This document shows, piece by piece, positions 27,646-35,839 of a stretch of DNA of 64,000 nt (within the stretch, counting starts at the first letter, position 1; every line of letters begins with the position of its first letter). The translations under genes were made by a program, and so were the position numbers. This DNA is from Caulobacter sp. BK020 (GTDB lineage Bacteria > Pseudomonadota > Alphaproteobacteria > Caulobacterales > Caulobacteraceae): positions 310,001-374,000 of the forward strand of contig NZ_SLZL01000003.1 in assembly GCF_004342605.1 (NCBI RefSeq). Direction: 5' to 3'. Under the pieces are notes generated by a model. That model was given only the letters and a program-made list of their open reading frames with translations, did no database searches and was not told the DNA's origin.

Positions 27646-27898
27646 GCCGGCTGGCGGGGCGGGCCGAGATGATCCTGTGATGGTCTTGGGCATGGGAGAC
27701 GGTCACCACGAGTAATATGCGTTGTGAACTCAAGCCGATAATGCGCAGGCGCTCTTCGTCATAGTCGAAACGATCGTCGATGATCTCGACGCGATGAGGA
27801 TCCAGAACCGCGAGACAGGCTTCTTCGAAGCTTACGCCATGCTTGGCGAGATTGGTGCGCGCCTTCTCGATGTCCCATTCGAATTCAGTGAGGTCCAT
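27611..27898 (-). CDS. BrnT-family toxin
   Basis: A 95-residue protein of the BrnT ribonuclease toxin family: FEWDIEKARTNLAKHGVSFEEA at the N-terminus, DDRFDYDEERLRIIG in the middle, ILLVVTVSHAQDHHRIISAR and RREESYYF at the end. The family is known to cleave RNA and to be paired with a DNA-binding antitoxin. The start at 27898 (MDLTEFEWD) is preferred to 27925 because the family's conserved segment begins there. The partner here is XRE-type, not the usual BrnA. Confidence 0.82.
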   Translation of the reverse strand: MDLTEFEWDIEKARTNLAKHGVSFEEACLAVLDPHRVEIIDDRFDYDEERLRIIGLSSQRILLVVTVSHAQDHHRIISARPASRREESYYFRGES

Positions 27899-27935
27899 AG
27901 TACGGGTATCCAGTACCTGGGGCAAGGTGAGGCGA

Positions 27936-29039
27936 TCAAACCCCCGCCACCATCCCGCCCGGCAGCAGCTCGGCCCGTTCGGCCAGGGCCAGCTCGACCA
28001 GGGCCGCCATCACCGCCGAGGTCGGGGCGTGGGTGGCGCGGACCAGTTCGTCGCGGGAGACGGGCGTGGGCGAGAGCAGGCGGGCGATCTCGTCGCGCAG
28101 GGCGTCGTGGTCGATGTCGAGGCCTTCGTCCTCGGCCAGATAGGGCCGCTCGCGCTCGCGCAGGTGGGCCTGGCCCGACAGGGCGCGCAGCACGTCCTCG
28201 ACGCCCTCGCACAGGATTGCGCCCTGGCGGATCAGGTCGTTGGGCCCCTTGGCGCGCGGGTCCAGCGGCGAGCCGGGCACGGCGAACACGTCGCGGCCCT
28301 GCTCGGCGGCCAGGCGGGCGGTGATCAGCGAGCCGGACTTCAGCTCGGCCTCGACCACGATCACGCCCAGCGACAGGCCCGAGATGATGCGGTTGCGGCG
28401 AGGGAAGTCCTTGGCCTGGGCCCGGCGGTCGGGGGCGCTCTCGCTGACGATGCAGCCGCCGTCGCCGGCGATGCGGGCGTGCAGGTCGGCGTGCTCGGGC
28501 GGATAGACGTCGCTGACGCCGCCGCCCAGCACCGCCACCGTGCCGGTGGCCAGGGCCCCTTCGTGGGCGGCCCCGTCGACGCCGCGCGCCAGGCCCGACA
28601 CCACCACATAGCCGTGCCGGCCCAGCTCCGCGGCCAGCTGACGGGCGAAGCGCTGGCCGCCGGCCGAGGCGATCCGCGCCCCGACGATGGCCAGGCTGGG
28701 CTGGGACAGCAGCTCGGCCCGCCCCAGGGCCCACAGCACCGGCGGCGGCGGGTCGAGGGCGACGAGGCGCGGGGGAAAGTCCGGCTCGCAGGCGCAGATC
28801 AGCCGCGCGCCCAGGCGCTGGCCGCTCTCGAGTTCCGGGAGGATTTCGCTCTCCGGCGACGGGCGCAGGGGCGAGGCGCGGCCGGCCCGGCGGGCCAGGT
28901 CGGGCAGGGCGATAAGGGCGCGCTCGGCCGAGCCGAACCGCTGGAGAAGATGGTCGAAGGCGACGGGGCCGACCGTCTCGGTGCGCGCCAGGCGAAGCCA
29001 GGCCAGGCGCTCCTGATCCGAGAGGCGGCGCGGGGTCAA
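27936..29039 (-). CDS. dprA: DNA-processing protein DprA
   Basis: DprA binds incoming single-stranded DNA and loads RecA during natural transformation. The 367 residues contain an N-terminal helical (SAM-like) region, a Rossmann fold with SLAIVGARIASAGGQRFA, SGLARGVDGAAHEGAL and FPRRNRIISGLSLGVIVVEA, and a C-terminal winged-helix domain (about the last 65 residues). The start is TTG at 29039, overlapping the plsY stop (TTGA), which implies coupling. No other competence genes are in the window. Confidence 0.95.
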   Translation of the reverse strand: MTPRRLSDQERLAWLRLARTETVGPVAFDHLLQRFGSAERALIALPDLARRAGRASPLRPSPESEILPELESGQRLGARLICACEPDFPPRLVALDPPPPVLWALGRAELLSQPSLAIVGARIASAGGQRFARQLAAELGRHGYVVVSGLARGVDGAAHEGALATGTVAVLGGGVSDVYPPEHADLHARIAGDGGCIVSESAPDRRAQAKDFPRRNRIISGLSLGVIVVEAELKSGSLITARLAAEQGRDVFAVPGSPLDPRAKGPNDLIRQGAILCEGVEDVLRALSGQAHLRERERPYLAEDEGLDIDHDALRDEIARLLSPTPVSRDELVRATHAPTSAVMAALVELALAERAELLPGGMVAGV

Positions 29040-29683
29040 GCGGCGGGAGGCGGCGCTTCCGCCGTCTTCTTCTTGCCGATGCGCGGCTCCTGGCCCTTCA
29101 GCAGCCGGCCGATGTTGTCCTTGTGGCGGATGAAGATCAGCACGGCCATGAACAGGGACAGGCCCAGGAAGGCGGCGTTCTGGTCGGTGGCCAGGGCGAA
29201 CGGGGCGGCGAAGGCGGCGGCGACCAGGGCGGCCAGCGAGCTGATGCGGAACAGGGCGGCCACCGCCAGCCAGGTGACGGCGGCCAGCAGGCCTACCGGC
29301 CAGCAGGCGGCCAGCAGCACGCCGTAGAAGGTGGCCACGCCCTTGCCGCCCTTGAACTTCAGCCAGACGGGGAACAGGTGGCCGGTGAAGGCCGCGCCGC
29401 CGGCCAGGGCGATGACGAAGGGGTTGCCGTGGCTGAGCCAGCGGGCCAGCAGCACCGCGACCACGCCCTTGCCGGCGTCGCCCAGCAGGGTGATGGCGGC
29501 CAGGTCCTTGCGGCCCGAGCGCAGCACGTTGGTCGCGCCGATATTGCCCGAGCCGATCTGCCGGATGTCGCCGGCCCCGCCCAGCCGCGTGGCGATCAGG
29601 CCGAACGGGATCGAGCCCAGCAGATAGCCGCCGAGCAGGGTGAGGCCGAGGGTCAGGTAGACGGCTTGGGCGAGATCTTGCAC
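29036..29683 (-). CDS. plsY: glycerol-3-phosphate acyltransferase PlsY
   Basis: An inner-membrane enzyme that transfers an acyl group from acyl-phosphate to glycerol-3-phosphate, the first step of phospholipid synthesis. The 215 residues show about five membrane spans and the three family motifs: GSIPFGLIATRL, GSGNIGATNVLR, and the central HLFPVWLKFKGGKGVAT. I start at the GTG at 29683 (VQDLAQAVYL) because the preceding in-frame residues are not hydrophobic and the family begins here. Confidence 0.94.
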   Translation of the reverse strand: MQDLAQAVYLTLGLTLLGGYLLGSIPFGLIATRLGGAGDIRQIGSGNIGATNVLRSGRKDLAAITLLGDAGKGVVAVLLARWLSHGNPFVIALAGGAAFTGHLFPVWLKFKGGKGVATFYGVLLAACWPVGLLAAVTWLAVAALFRISSLAALVAAAFAAPFALATDQNAAFLGLSLFMAVLIFIRHKDNIGRLLKGQEPRIGKKKTAEAPPPAA

Positions 29684-29846
29684 GGATTGCGACCTATGGA
29701 TGTGGTGAAGCTGCCCGGCGGCACGGGCGCATGGCAAGGGCGAAAACGCCGATTTCGCCTTTTATAGCGGCGCTCGGGCTCGGGACTCCACCAATTTCCC
29801 TGGTCCGGCCGAGGCAGGAGGACGCGTGCGCGTCCTCCTTCACCGA

Positions 29847-30305
29847 TCAGACCCCCAGCGTGCCCGCGACCTGACGCGTCGCCGCGTTCAGCCGGTTCCA
29901 GACATTGATCGCCGAGATCGTCAGCAGCAGCCCGGCCAGCGCCTTCTCGTCATAGTGGCGGGCGGCTTCGTCCCAGACGGCGTCGGGCACGGCGTCGCCC
30001 TTGTCGGCGATGCGGGTGACCACCTCGGCCAGGTCCAGGGCCGCGCGCTCGGCGTCGGTGAAGAAGGGGGTGTCGCGCCAGGCGGCGACGCTGAACAGGC
30101 GCTGGTCGGTCTCGCCGGCCTTCTTGGCCATCCGGCCGTGCATGTCGACGCAGACGCCGCAGCCGTTGATCTGGCTGACGCGCAGGTGCACCAGTTCGTG
30201 GATGTGCTCGGGCAGGCTGTCGACCTGGGCGGCCTTGCTGAGGGCCATCATGGCCTTGTAGGCGTCGGGGATCAGCATGGCGGGCTGGGTCATGCGGGCT
30301 TGCAT
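29847..30305 (-). CDS. AhpD-like carboxymuconolactone decarboxylase-family protein
   Basis: A 152-residue protein with the conserved thiol motif: LRVSQINGCGVCVDMHGRMAKKAG, i.e. CGVC followed by H, as in AhpD alkylhydroperoxidases. It is likely a redox enzyme reducing peroxides or quinones. An ECF41-like sigma factor gene is transcribed away from it, and ECF41 sigma factors are known to control genes of exactly this family. The start at 30305 has GGAG in front. A candidate ECF41-type promoter lies upstream on the minus strand (30383-30409). Confidence 0.88.
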   Translation of the reverse strand: MQARMTQPAMLIPDAYKAMMALSKAAQVDSLPEHIHELVHLRVSQINGCGVCVDMHGRMAKKAGETDQRLFSVAAWRDTPFFTDAERAALDLAEVVTRIADKGDAVPDAVWDEAARHYDEKALAGLLLTISAINVWNRLNAATRQVAGTLGV

Positions 30306-30347
30306 GGGAGGCTCCTTGAGGTTTGTTGCGTCTCGACGTCCGTCGCC

Positions 30348-30374
30348 GGTCACATCCGGCGGTTTGCGTTCGTC
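30348..30374 (+). promoter_or_regulatory. ECF41-type promoter of the sigma factor gene
   Basis: GGTCACA at 30348-30354, a 16-base spacer, and CGTC at 30371-30374. This matches the ECF41 consensus (TGTCACA, 16-17 bases, CGTC) at ten of eleven positions. Transcription would start near 30381, about 30 bases before the sigma factor ATG at 30411, indicating autoregulation. Confidence 0.72.
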
Positions 30375-30382
30375 GAAGGTGT

Positions 30383-30409
30383 GACGAAGCCCGACGGAGC
30401 GATGTGACC
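30383..30409 (-). promoter_or_regulatory. ECF41-type promoter of the AhpD-like gene
   Basis: On the minus strand GGTCACA (30409-30403), a 16-base spacer and CGTC (30386-30383). It is a mirror image of the promoter at 30348-30374, with 8 bases between the two -10 elements. Transcription would start near 30376 and give a leader of about 70 bases to the AhpD-like gene at 30305. Confidence 0.72.
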
Positions 30410-30410
30410 G

Positions 30411-31283
30411 ATGCCGCCAAAAAATCCCGAGCAGAATTTTCTCGCCGATCGTTTCGAGGCCGACCGGGCCCGCCTGCGCGGCGTGGCCTACCGGATGCTC
30501 GGCTCGCTGCCCGAGGCCGAGGACGCGGTGCAGGAGGCCTGGCTGCGCCTGTCGCGCGCCGACACGAGCGGCGTCGACAACCTGTCGGCCTGGCTGACCA
30601 CGGTGACTTCGCGCGTGTGCCTGGACATGCTGCGCTCCAGGAAGTCGCGCCGCGAGGACGCCCTGCTGGACGGCGGGCCCGAGCCCTCGGTCAGCGGCGA
30701 GGACGCCATCGAGCGCGAAACGATCCTGGCCGACTCGGTCGGTCTGGCCCTGCTGGTCGTGCTGCAGGCCCTCTCGCCCGCCGAGCGGATCGCCTTCGTG
30801 CTGCACGACCTGTTCGACATGCCGTTCGAGCAGATCGCCCCGATCGTCGAGCGCACGCCCGACGCCGCCCGGCAGCTGGCCAGCCGGGCCCGTCGCCGGG
30901 TGCGTGGCGGCGAGGCGCCGCTGGATGCGGCCCAGACCGCGCAGAAGACCGTGGTCGACGCCTTCCTGACCGCCTCGCGCACCGGCGACCTGGCGGGCCT
31001 GATGGCGGTGCTGGACCCGAATGTCGTGGTCCGCGCCGATGTCTTCGCCGGTGGCGGCCAGACCCGGGAACTGCGGGGCGCCGAGAGGGTGGCGGCGTTC
31101 TACAACGGCCTGGCCCAGACCGCCCGCACGGCCCTGGTCGACGGCGCGATCGGCGCGGTCGTGGCGCCGCTGGGCAAGCTCCATCTGGTGCTCGACATCA
31201 GGGTCGAGAACGGCAAGGTCGTCGAGATCTCCGCCGTCGGCGATCCCCGGCGACTGGAAACGGCGAAGGTGGCGGCGGTGTGA
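30411..31283 (+). CDS. ECF41/SigJ-like RNA polymerase sigma factor
   Basis: A 290-residue extracytoplasmic-function sigma factor with a fused C-terminal domain. Region 2 is RLRGVAYRMLGSLPEAEDAVQEAWLRL; region 4 is LQALSPAERIAFVLHDLFDMPFEQIAPIVERTPDAARQLASRARRRVRG. From about residue 180 a SnoaL-like domain follows (VVDAFLTASRTGDLAGLMAVLDP, then DVFAGGGQ at the place of the DGGGK motif of ECF41). In ECF41 factors this domain replaces an anti-sigma factor as the activity switch. The divergent AhpD-like gene is the classical ECF41 target. The signal sensed is unknown. Confidence 0.9.
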   Translation: MPPKNPEQNFLADRFEADRARLRGVAYRMLGSLPEAEDAVQEAWLRLSRADTSGVDNLSAWLTTVTSRVCLDMLRSRKSRREDALLDGGPEPSVSGEDAIERETILADSVGLALLVVLQALSPAERIAFVLHDLFDMPFEQIAPIVERTPDAARQLASRARRRVRGGEAPLDAAQTAQKTVVDAFLTASRTGDLAGLMAVLDPNVVVRADVFAGGGQTRELRGAERVAAFYNGLAQTARTALVDGAIGAVVAPLGKLHLVLDIRVENGKVVEISAVGDPRRLETAKVAAV

Positions 31284-31390
31284 TCGTCCCAAGGGCCGCA
31301 GCGACTTAAGAAAAATACCCCGTAGGAATTACGCGTTACGGTGGCAGACTGCGCAAAAGCTCTTGGCTCTCATTCGCATCCAGGGTGACG

Positions 31391-32341
31391 ATGATGGATC
31401 GGCGACGGTTCCTGCTGGCGGCGACGGCCGCGGCGTCCGGCGGCGAGGGGCTGGACCCGCCGCGAAGCTCGGCGCCGACCGATGCGACCCGATTCAAGGC
31501 CGAGCGGAAATATCGGGATCTGCCCCAGGGGCGGATCGCCCATGTGGAGCGCGGCGACGGGCCCGCCGCGCTGTTCATCCACGGTTTCCCGCTCAACGGC
31601 TACCAGTGGCGAGGCGCCCTGGACCGCCTCTCCAGCCTGCGCCGCTGCATCGCGCCGGACCTGATGGGCTTGGGCTATACCGAGGTCTCGAACGCCCAGG
31701 ATCTGTCGCCGCAGGCCCAGAGCGACATGCTGCTGGCCCTGCTCGACGCCCTTTCGGTCGGTTCCGTCGACCTGGTCGCCAACGACAGCGGCGGCACGAT
31801 CGCGCAGCTGTTCGCCGTCCAGCATCCGGCCCGCGTCCGAACGATGCTTCTGACCAATTGCGACGTGCACGAGAACAGTCCTCCGCCGCAGATGGCGGGC
31901 TCGATCGCCAAGGCGCGGGCCGGCGTCTACGACCAGAAGATCGCCCTGCACCTGGAGGATCGAGCCTATGCGCGGTCCGCAAGCGGCATCGGCGGCGCGG
32001 CCTACATCGACCCGGCAAGCTTCTCCGACGCGTCGCTGGAATACTATTTCAGGCCGCTGGTCGCCTCTCCCGAACGCCGGTCCCAGCTCAACCGCTATCT
32101 GGCGGCGTTCGAGCCCAATCCGTTGCTGGCGATCGAAGCGGGGCTGGGGCGGTCGGCCATCCCGACCCGGATGGTCTGGGGAACCGCCGACCCGCTTTTC
32201 CCGGTCCGCTGGGCGCAATGGCTGGACCGCACCCTGCCCAGGTCGCGCGGCATCCGCCTGGTCGAGGGCGGAAAGCTGTTCTGGCCGGAAGAGCGTCCGG
32301 ACATCCTGGCCAGCGAGGCCAGGACCCTGTGGGGCGTGTAG
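31391..32341 (+). CDS. alpha/beta hydrolase with Asp nucleophile elbow
   Basis: A 316-residue protein. The N-terminus MMDRRRFLLAATAAASGG looks like a Tat-type or Sec signal (RRRFL). The fold shows the oxyanion-hole motif HGFPLNG, the nucleophile elbow ANDSGG with Asp in the nucleophile place (as in haloalkane dehalogenases and epoxide hydrolases), and an acid-bearing MVWGTADPLFP. Where the catalytic His is expected the sequence reads VEGGKLFWPEERPD, with no His. It therefore may act on another chemistry or be inactive. GTG at 31385 is an alternative start. It follows the sigma factor gene by about 100 bases. Confidence 0.8.
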   Translation: MMDRRRFLLAATAAASGGEGLDPPRSSAPTDATRFKAERKYRDLPQGRIAHVERGDGPAALFIHGFPLNGYQWRGALDRLSSLRRCIAPDLMGLGYTEVSNAQDLSPQAQSDMLLALLDALSVGSVDLVANDSGGTIAQLFAVQHPARVRTMLLTNCDVHENSPPPQMAGSIAKARAGVYDQKIALHLEDRAYARSASGIGGAAYIDPASFSDASLEYYFRPLVASPERRSQLNRYLAAFEPNPLLAIEAGLGRSAIPTRMVWGTADPLFPVRWAQWLDRTLPRSRGIRLVEGGKLFWPEERPDILASEARTLWGV

Positions 32342-32357
32342 AGCGCCGGGGATCGCC

Positions 32358-32423
32358 GGGGACGCGCACTCACGGCAAGGCGTTGGATGATTGGCAGGGC
32401 GTCCGGCGTGAGTGCGTGTCCCC
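32358..32423. repeat. 66-bp element with 16-bp inverted ends, copy 1
   Basis: GGGGACGCGCACTCAC at 32358-32373 and GTGAGTGCGTGTCCCC at 32408-32423 are inverted (one mismatch). The inside is not conserved with the other copies except for a CCTTGCC-like piece. It starts 17 bases after the alpha/beta hydrolase stop. Copies 2 and 3 are at 32492-32558 and 48073-48139. Confidence 0.9.
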
Positions 32424-32491
32424 ACCTTGATCCGCTGAGTCCGGCCTTGAACCCTATTCAGGACGAACGATCTGGCGCCGTGGGCGACGTG

Positions 32492-32558
32492 GGGGACACG
32501 CACTCACACCGATCGTCCGTGATTATCGGCTTCGGCCTTGCCGTGAGTGCGCGTCCCC
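32492..32558. repeat. 67-bp element with 16-bp inverted ends, copy 2
   Basis: GGGGACACGCACTCAC at 32492-32507 and GTGAGTGCGCGTCCCC at 32543-32558. The spacing and ends match copies 1 and 3, but the interior differs. The two copies at 32.4-32.5 kb are in tandem with 68 bp between them. Confidence 0.9.
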
Positions 32559-33091
32559 GGCGTCTATCCTCGGGCTATCGGGAACGAACCCCAGCGATTT
32601 CAACGCCCTGAACTTTCTCGACCCCAATCTGTCCTCACCCCTCCAGACACCCCTTATCCTGGTCTCACCTCGTCGCGGGGAAAGGGCGCATGGCCAGCGA
32701 CCGATGCGGCGGCGGGGGGCGATCGAGCGGGGTCCTTTCCGGCTTTTGCTGGAGAGAGACTTAAACAGAGGGCGAGGGACGTAAGCTCGCCCATCGGGAT
32801 CTTCATGCTGGGAAGGTTCCGCCCGTCGTGGGGTTCGCTCCGGTCCTCGTTGGCTCACTCCCGCCTCTGATCATCATGCGGTGCACAGATCCTTGGGGAG
32901 ATACCGGGTGGGGTGAAGGGCGGAAAAGGCCCGCGCGCCCCGGCCTTGCGGATAACGGTCGCGCGGAGCGCTCGGCTTCGTCGAAACGGTACAAACGCTA
33001 CAAACACTCCGGACGATGTCCGGGCGCTCCGCGACCCTTTCCATAACCTCAGCGGTAGTCCGCGTGAGAACAAGAAGCCGTGCCAGTGAAC
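32559..33091. other. 533-bp gene-free stretch
   Basis: No convincing gene. Short open frames here lack start signals and the GC3 pattern of real genes. The part 32630-32760 reads, on the minus strand, like decayed repeat sequence (peptides such as LSPRRGETRIRGV turn up at ends of repeat-derived frames). It is a dead zone between two repeat elements and may be a graveyard of inserted palindromes. Confidence 0.5.
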
Positions 33092-33212
33092 ACTTGCCCC
33101 CACCTGGCGGCTTCGCCGCCTGTCCGCCCCCAGAGGGGGCGGAGCGCTCGCACCTGAAGGCTCTTCCCCCTCTGGGGGAAGACGACCGCGCAGCGGTCCG
33201 TAGGGGGCAAGT
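33092..33212. repeat. ~120-bp palindromic repeat, copy 2
   Basis: Starts ACTTGCCCCC and ends GGGGGCAAGT, as does copy 1 at 9446-9564, and keeps the same order of inner hairpins (GCGGCTTCGCCGC, GCCCCCAGAGGGGGC, TTCCCCCTCTGGGGGAA, CGCGCAGCGGTCC). It ends 4 bases from the stop of the dihydroorotase-like gene, so it may serve as its 3' end structure. Confidence 0.88.
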
Positions 33213-33216
33213 GGCG

Positions 33217-34518
33217 CTACCCCTCCGCCCGGTGAACCACCCGGCCGTCGACGATCGTCATCAGCACCTGGCCCTGCAGCCGCCGTCCGTCGAACGGCGA
33301 GTTCTTCGACTTCGACAGCAGCTTGCCGGCGTCGACGATCAGCGGGGCGTCCAGGTCGCACAGCACCAGGTCGGCCGGGGCGCCGGGGGCGATGCGGCCC
33401 GACTGCAGGCCGATCAGGGCGGCGGGCGCCAGGGTGACGGCGCGGATCAGGTCGACCAGCGGCAGGCGCTCGTCGTGATAGAGGCTCAGCAGGGCCGGCA
33501 GCAGGGTCTCAAGCCCCACCGCGCCGGGGGCGGCTTCGTCGAACGGCAGGCGCTTGTCCTCGGCCGGGGCCGGGGCGTGGGCGCTGACGACGATGTCGAT
33601 CAGGCCCGAGGCCAGGGCCTCGATCAGCGCCTGGCGGTCGTCTTCGCCGCGCAGGGGCGGGGTGACCTTGGCGAAGCTGCGATAGTCGCCGATGTCCAGC
33701 TCGTTGAACGACAGGTGGTTGATCGAGACGCTGGCGTGGATCCGCAGGCCCTTGGCCTTGGCGCGGGCCAGGGTCTCCAGGGCCTGGGCGCTGGTGACCT
33801 GGTCGACCAGCAGGCGGCCGCCGGTGGCCTCCAGCAGGGCGACGTCGCGCTCCAGCATGATCCGCTCGGCCATCGGCGAGATCGACGGCAGGCCCATGCG
33901 GCCGGCGAACTCGCCGCCGGTGGCCGCGCCGCCCTTGGCCAGCCAGGGATCCATCGGCCGGTGGGCCAGCAGGGCGTCGAAGCCGCGGGCATAGGTCAGG
34001 ATGCGCTGCATCACCTTGCTGTCGACGATCGGCCGGTCGGCGTCGGTGACATAGACGCAGCCGGCCTCGCGCATCAGGCCGATCTCGGCCATCTGCTCGC
34101 CCTTCAGCCCCTTGGTCGCCGCGCCGGCGCAGAGGATGCGGGCGGCGTCGATGTCGCGCGATCGGCGCAGGATGAAGTCCACGACGCTGGGATCGTCGAC
34201 GGCCGGATCGGTGTCGGGCTGGACGACGAAGCTGGTCACGCCGCCGACCGCCGCGGCCTTGGCGGCGCTGGCCAGGGTCTCCTTGGTCTCGGCCCCGGGC
34301 TCGCCGGTCTTGACCCGCAGGTCGATCAGGCCGGGCGCCAGCATGGCGCCGCCGCAGTCGATGACGCGGACGTCCTTGGACAGCTTGCCGAACTCGCGGC
34401 CCTTGGCGACGTCGGCGATCACGCCCTCGGAGACGATCACGCCGCCGGGACCGTCATAGCCGCTCTCGGGATCGACCAGCCGGGCGTTGATCAGGGCCAG
34501 GGGAGGGGATGAGCTCAT
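33217..34518 (-). CDS. dihydroorotase-like protein lacking catalytic residues
   Basis: A 433-residue amidohydrolase-fold protein downstream of pyrB. Active dihydroorotases have a DxHxH metal motif; here it reads PGLIDLRVKTGEPG, with R68 and K70 in place of the two His. The TDHAPH segment that carries the catalytic Asp reads SAHAPAP. The substrate-site region and overall length are kept. This is the pattern of the non-catalytic pDHO (PyrC'/PyrX) of Pseudomonas, a structural partner of aspartate carbamoyltransferase. I start at 34518 because the in-frame extension upstream is encoded by a repeat. A real dihydroorotase must be elsewhere. Confidence 0.9.
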   Translation of the reverse strand: MSSSPPLALINARLVDPESGYDGPGGVIVSEGVIADVAKGREFGKLSKDVRVIDCGGAMLAPGLIDLRVKTGEPGAETKETLASAAKAAAVGGVTSFVVQPDTDPAVDDPSVVDFILRRSRDIDAARILCAGAATKGLKGEQMAEIGLMREAGCVYVTDADRPIVDSKVMQRILTYARGFDALLAHRPMDPWLAKGGAATGGEFAGRMGLPSISPMAERIMLERDVALLEATGGRLLVDQVTSAQALETLARAKAKGLRIHASVSINHLSFNELDIGDYRSFAKVTPPLRGEDDRQALIEALASGLIDIVVSAHAPAPAEDKRLPFDEAAPGAVGLETLLPALLSLYHDERLPLVDLIRAVTLAPAALIGLQSGRIAPGAPADLVLCDLDAPLIVDAGKLLSKSKNSPFDGRRLQGQVLMTIVDGRVVHRAEG

Positions 34519-34529
34519 TGAAAAACTCC

Positions 34530-34652
34530 GCTCATCCCGGCGAACGCCGGGACCCAGATGGAAGGGCTTTGAGGTGGGTTCCAAGACCGCCGAGTCTCTC
34601 CAATCATCCCCTCAGCCTTGGGATCTGGGTCCCGGCGTTCGCCGGGATGAGC
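34530..34652. repeat. perfect 30-bp inverted repeat between pyrB and the pDHO gene
   Basis: The left arm (34530-34559, GCTCATCCCGGCGAACGCCG...) and right arm (34623-34652) are exact inverted copies, each itself containing CCCGGCGAACGCCGGG, with 63 bases in between. In RNA it would form a branched stem in the pyrB-pDHO message. The arm sequence is a known-looking dispersed alphaproteobacterial repeat. Confidence 0.9.
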
Positions 34653-34675
34653 GGTGGAAAATGAGAGAGCCAAGC

Positions 34676-35677
<1,002 letters not shown>

Positions 35678-35730
35678 GAGTGCGCGTCATACGGGGCTTT
35701 GGGCGGGGAGGGAAGGATTCGTCGGCCGAC

Positions 35731-35835
35731 GTGCGTCCTTCGAGGCCCGCTGCGCGGGCGCCTCAGGATGAGGCGCTTTTTTGCTGACGTCCTCATCCTG
35801 AGGTGCGAGGCGAAGCCGAGCCTCGAAGGACGCAC
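35731..35835. repeat. 105-bp palindromic element between ruvX and pyrB
   Basis: GTGCGTCCTTCGAGG (35731-35745) and CCTCGAAGGACGCAC (35821-35835) are perfect inverted ends. Inside are GCCCGCTGCGCGGGC and CCTCAGGATGAGG/CCTCATCCTGAGG, the same core found in the doublet at 15020-15108. It sits 4 bases from the ruvX stop and about 50 from the pyrB start. Confidence 0.88.
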
Positions 35836-35839
35836 GGCC

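Noticed and set aside
32523..32994. Several small minus-strand frames in the gene-free stretch
   Set aside because: Repeat-derived peptides, no ribosome-binding sites and no consistent codon bias.
33016..34512. A 498-codon plus-strand frame across the dihydroorotase-like gene
   Set aside because: Antisense shadow with low-complexity composition; it begins in a repeat element.
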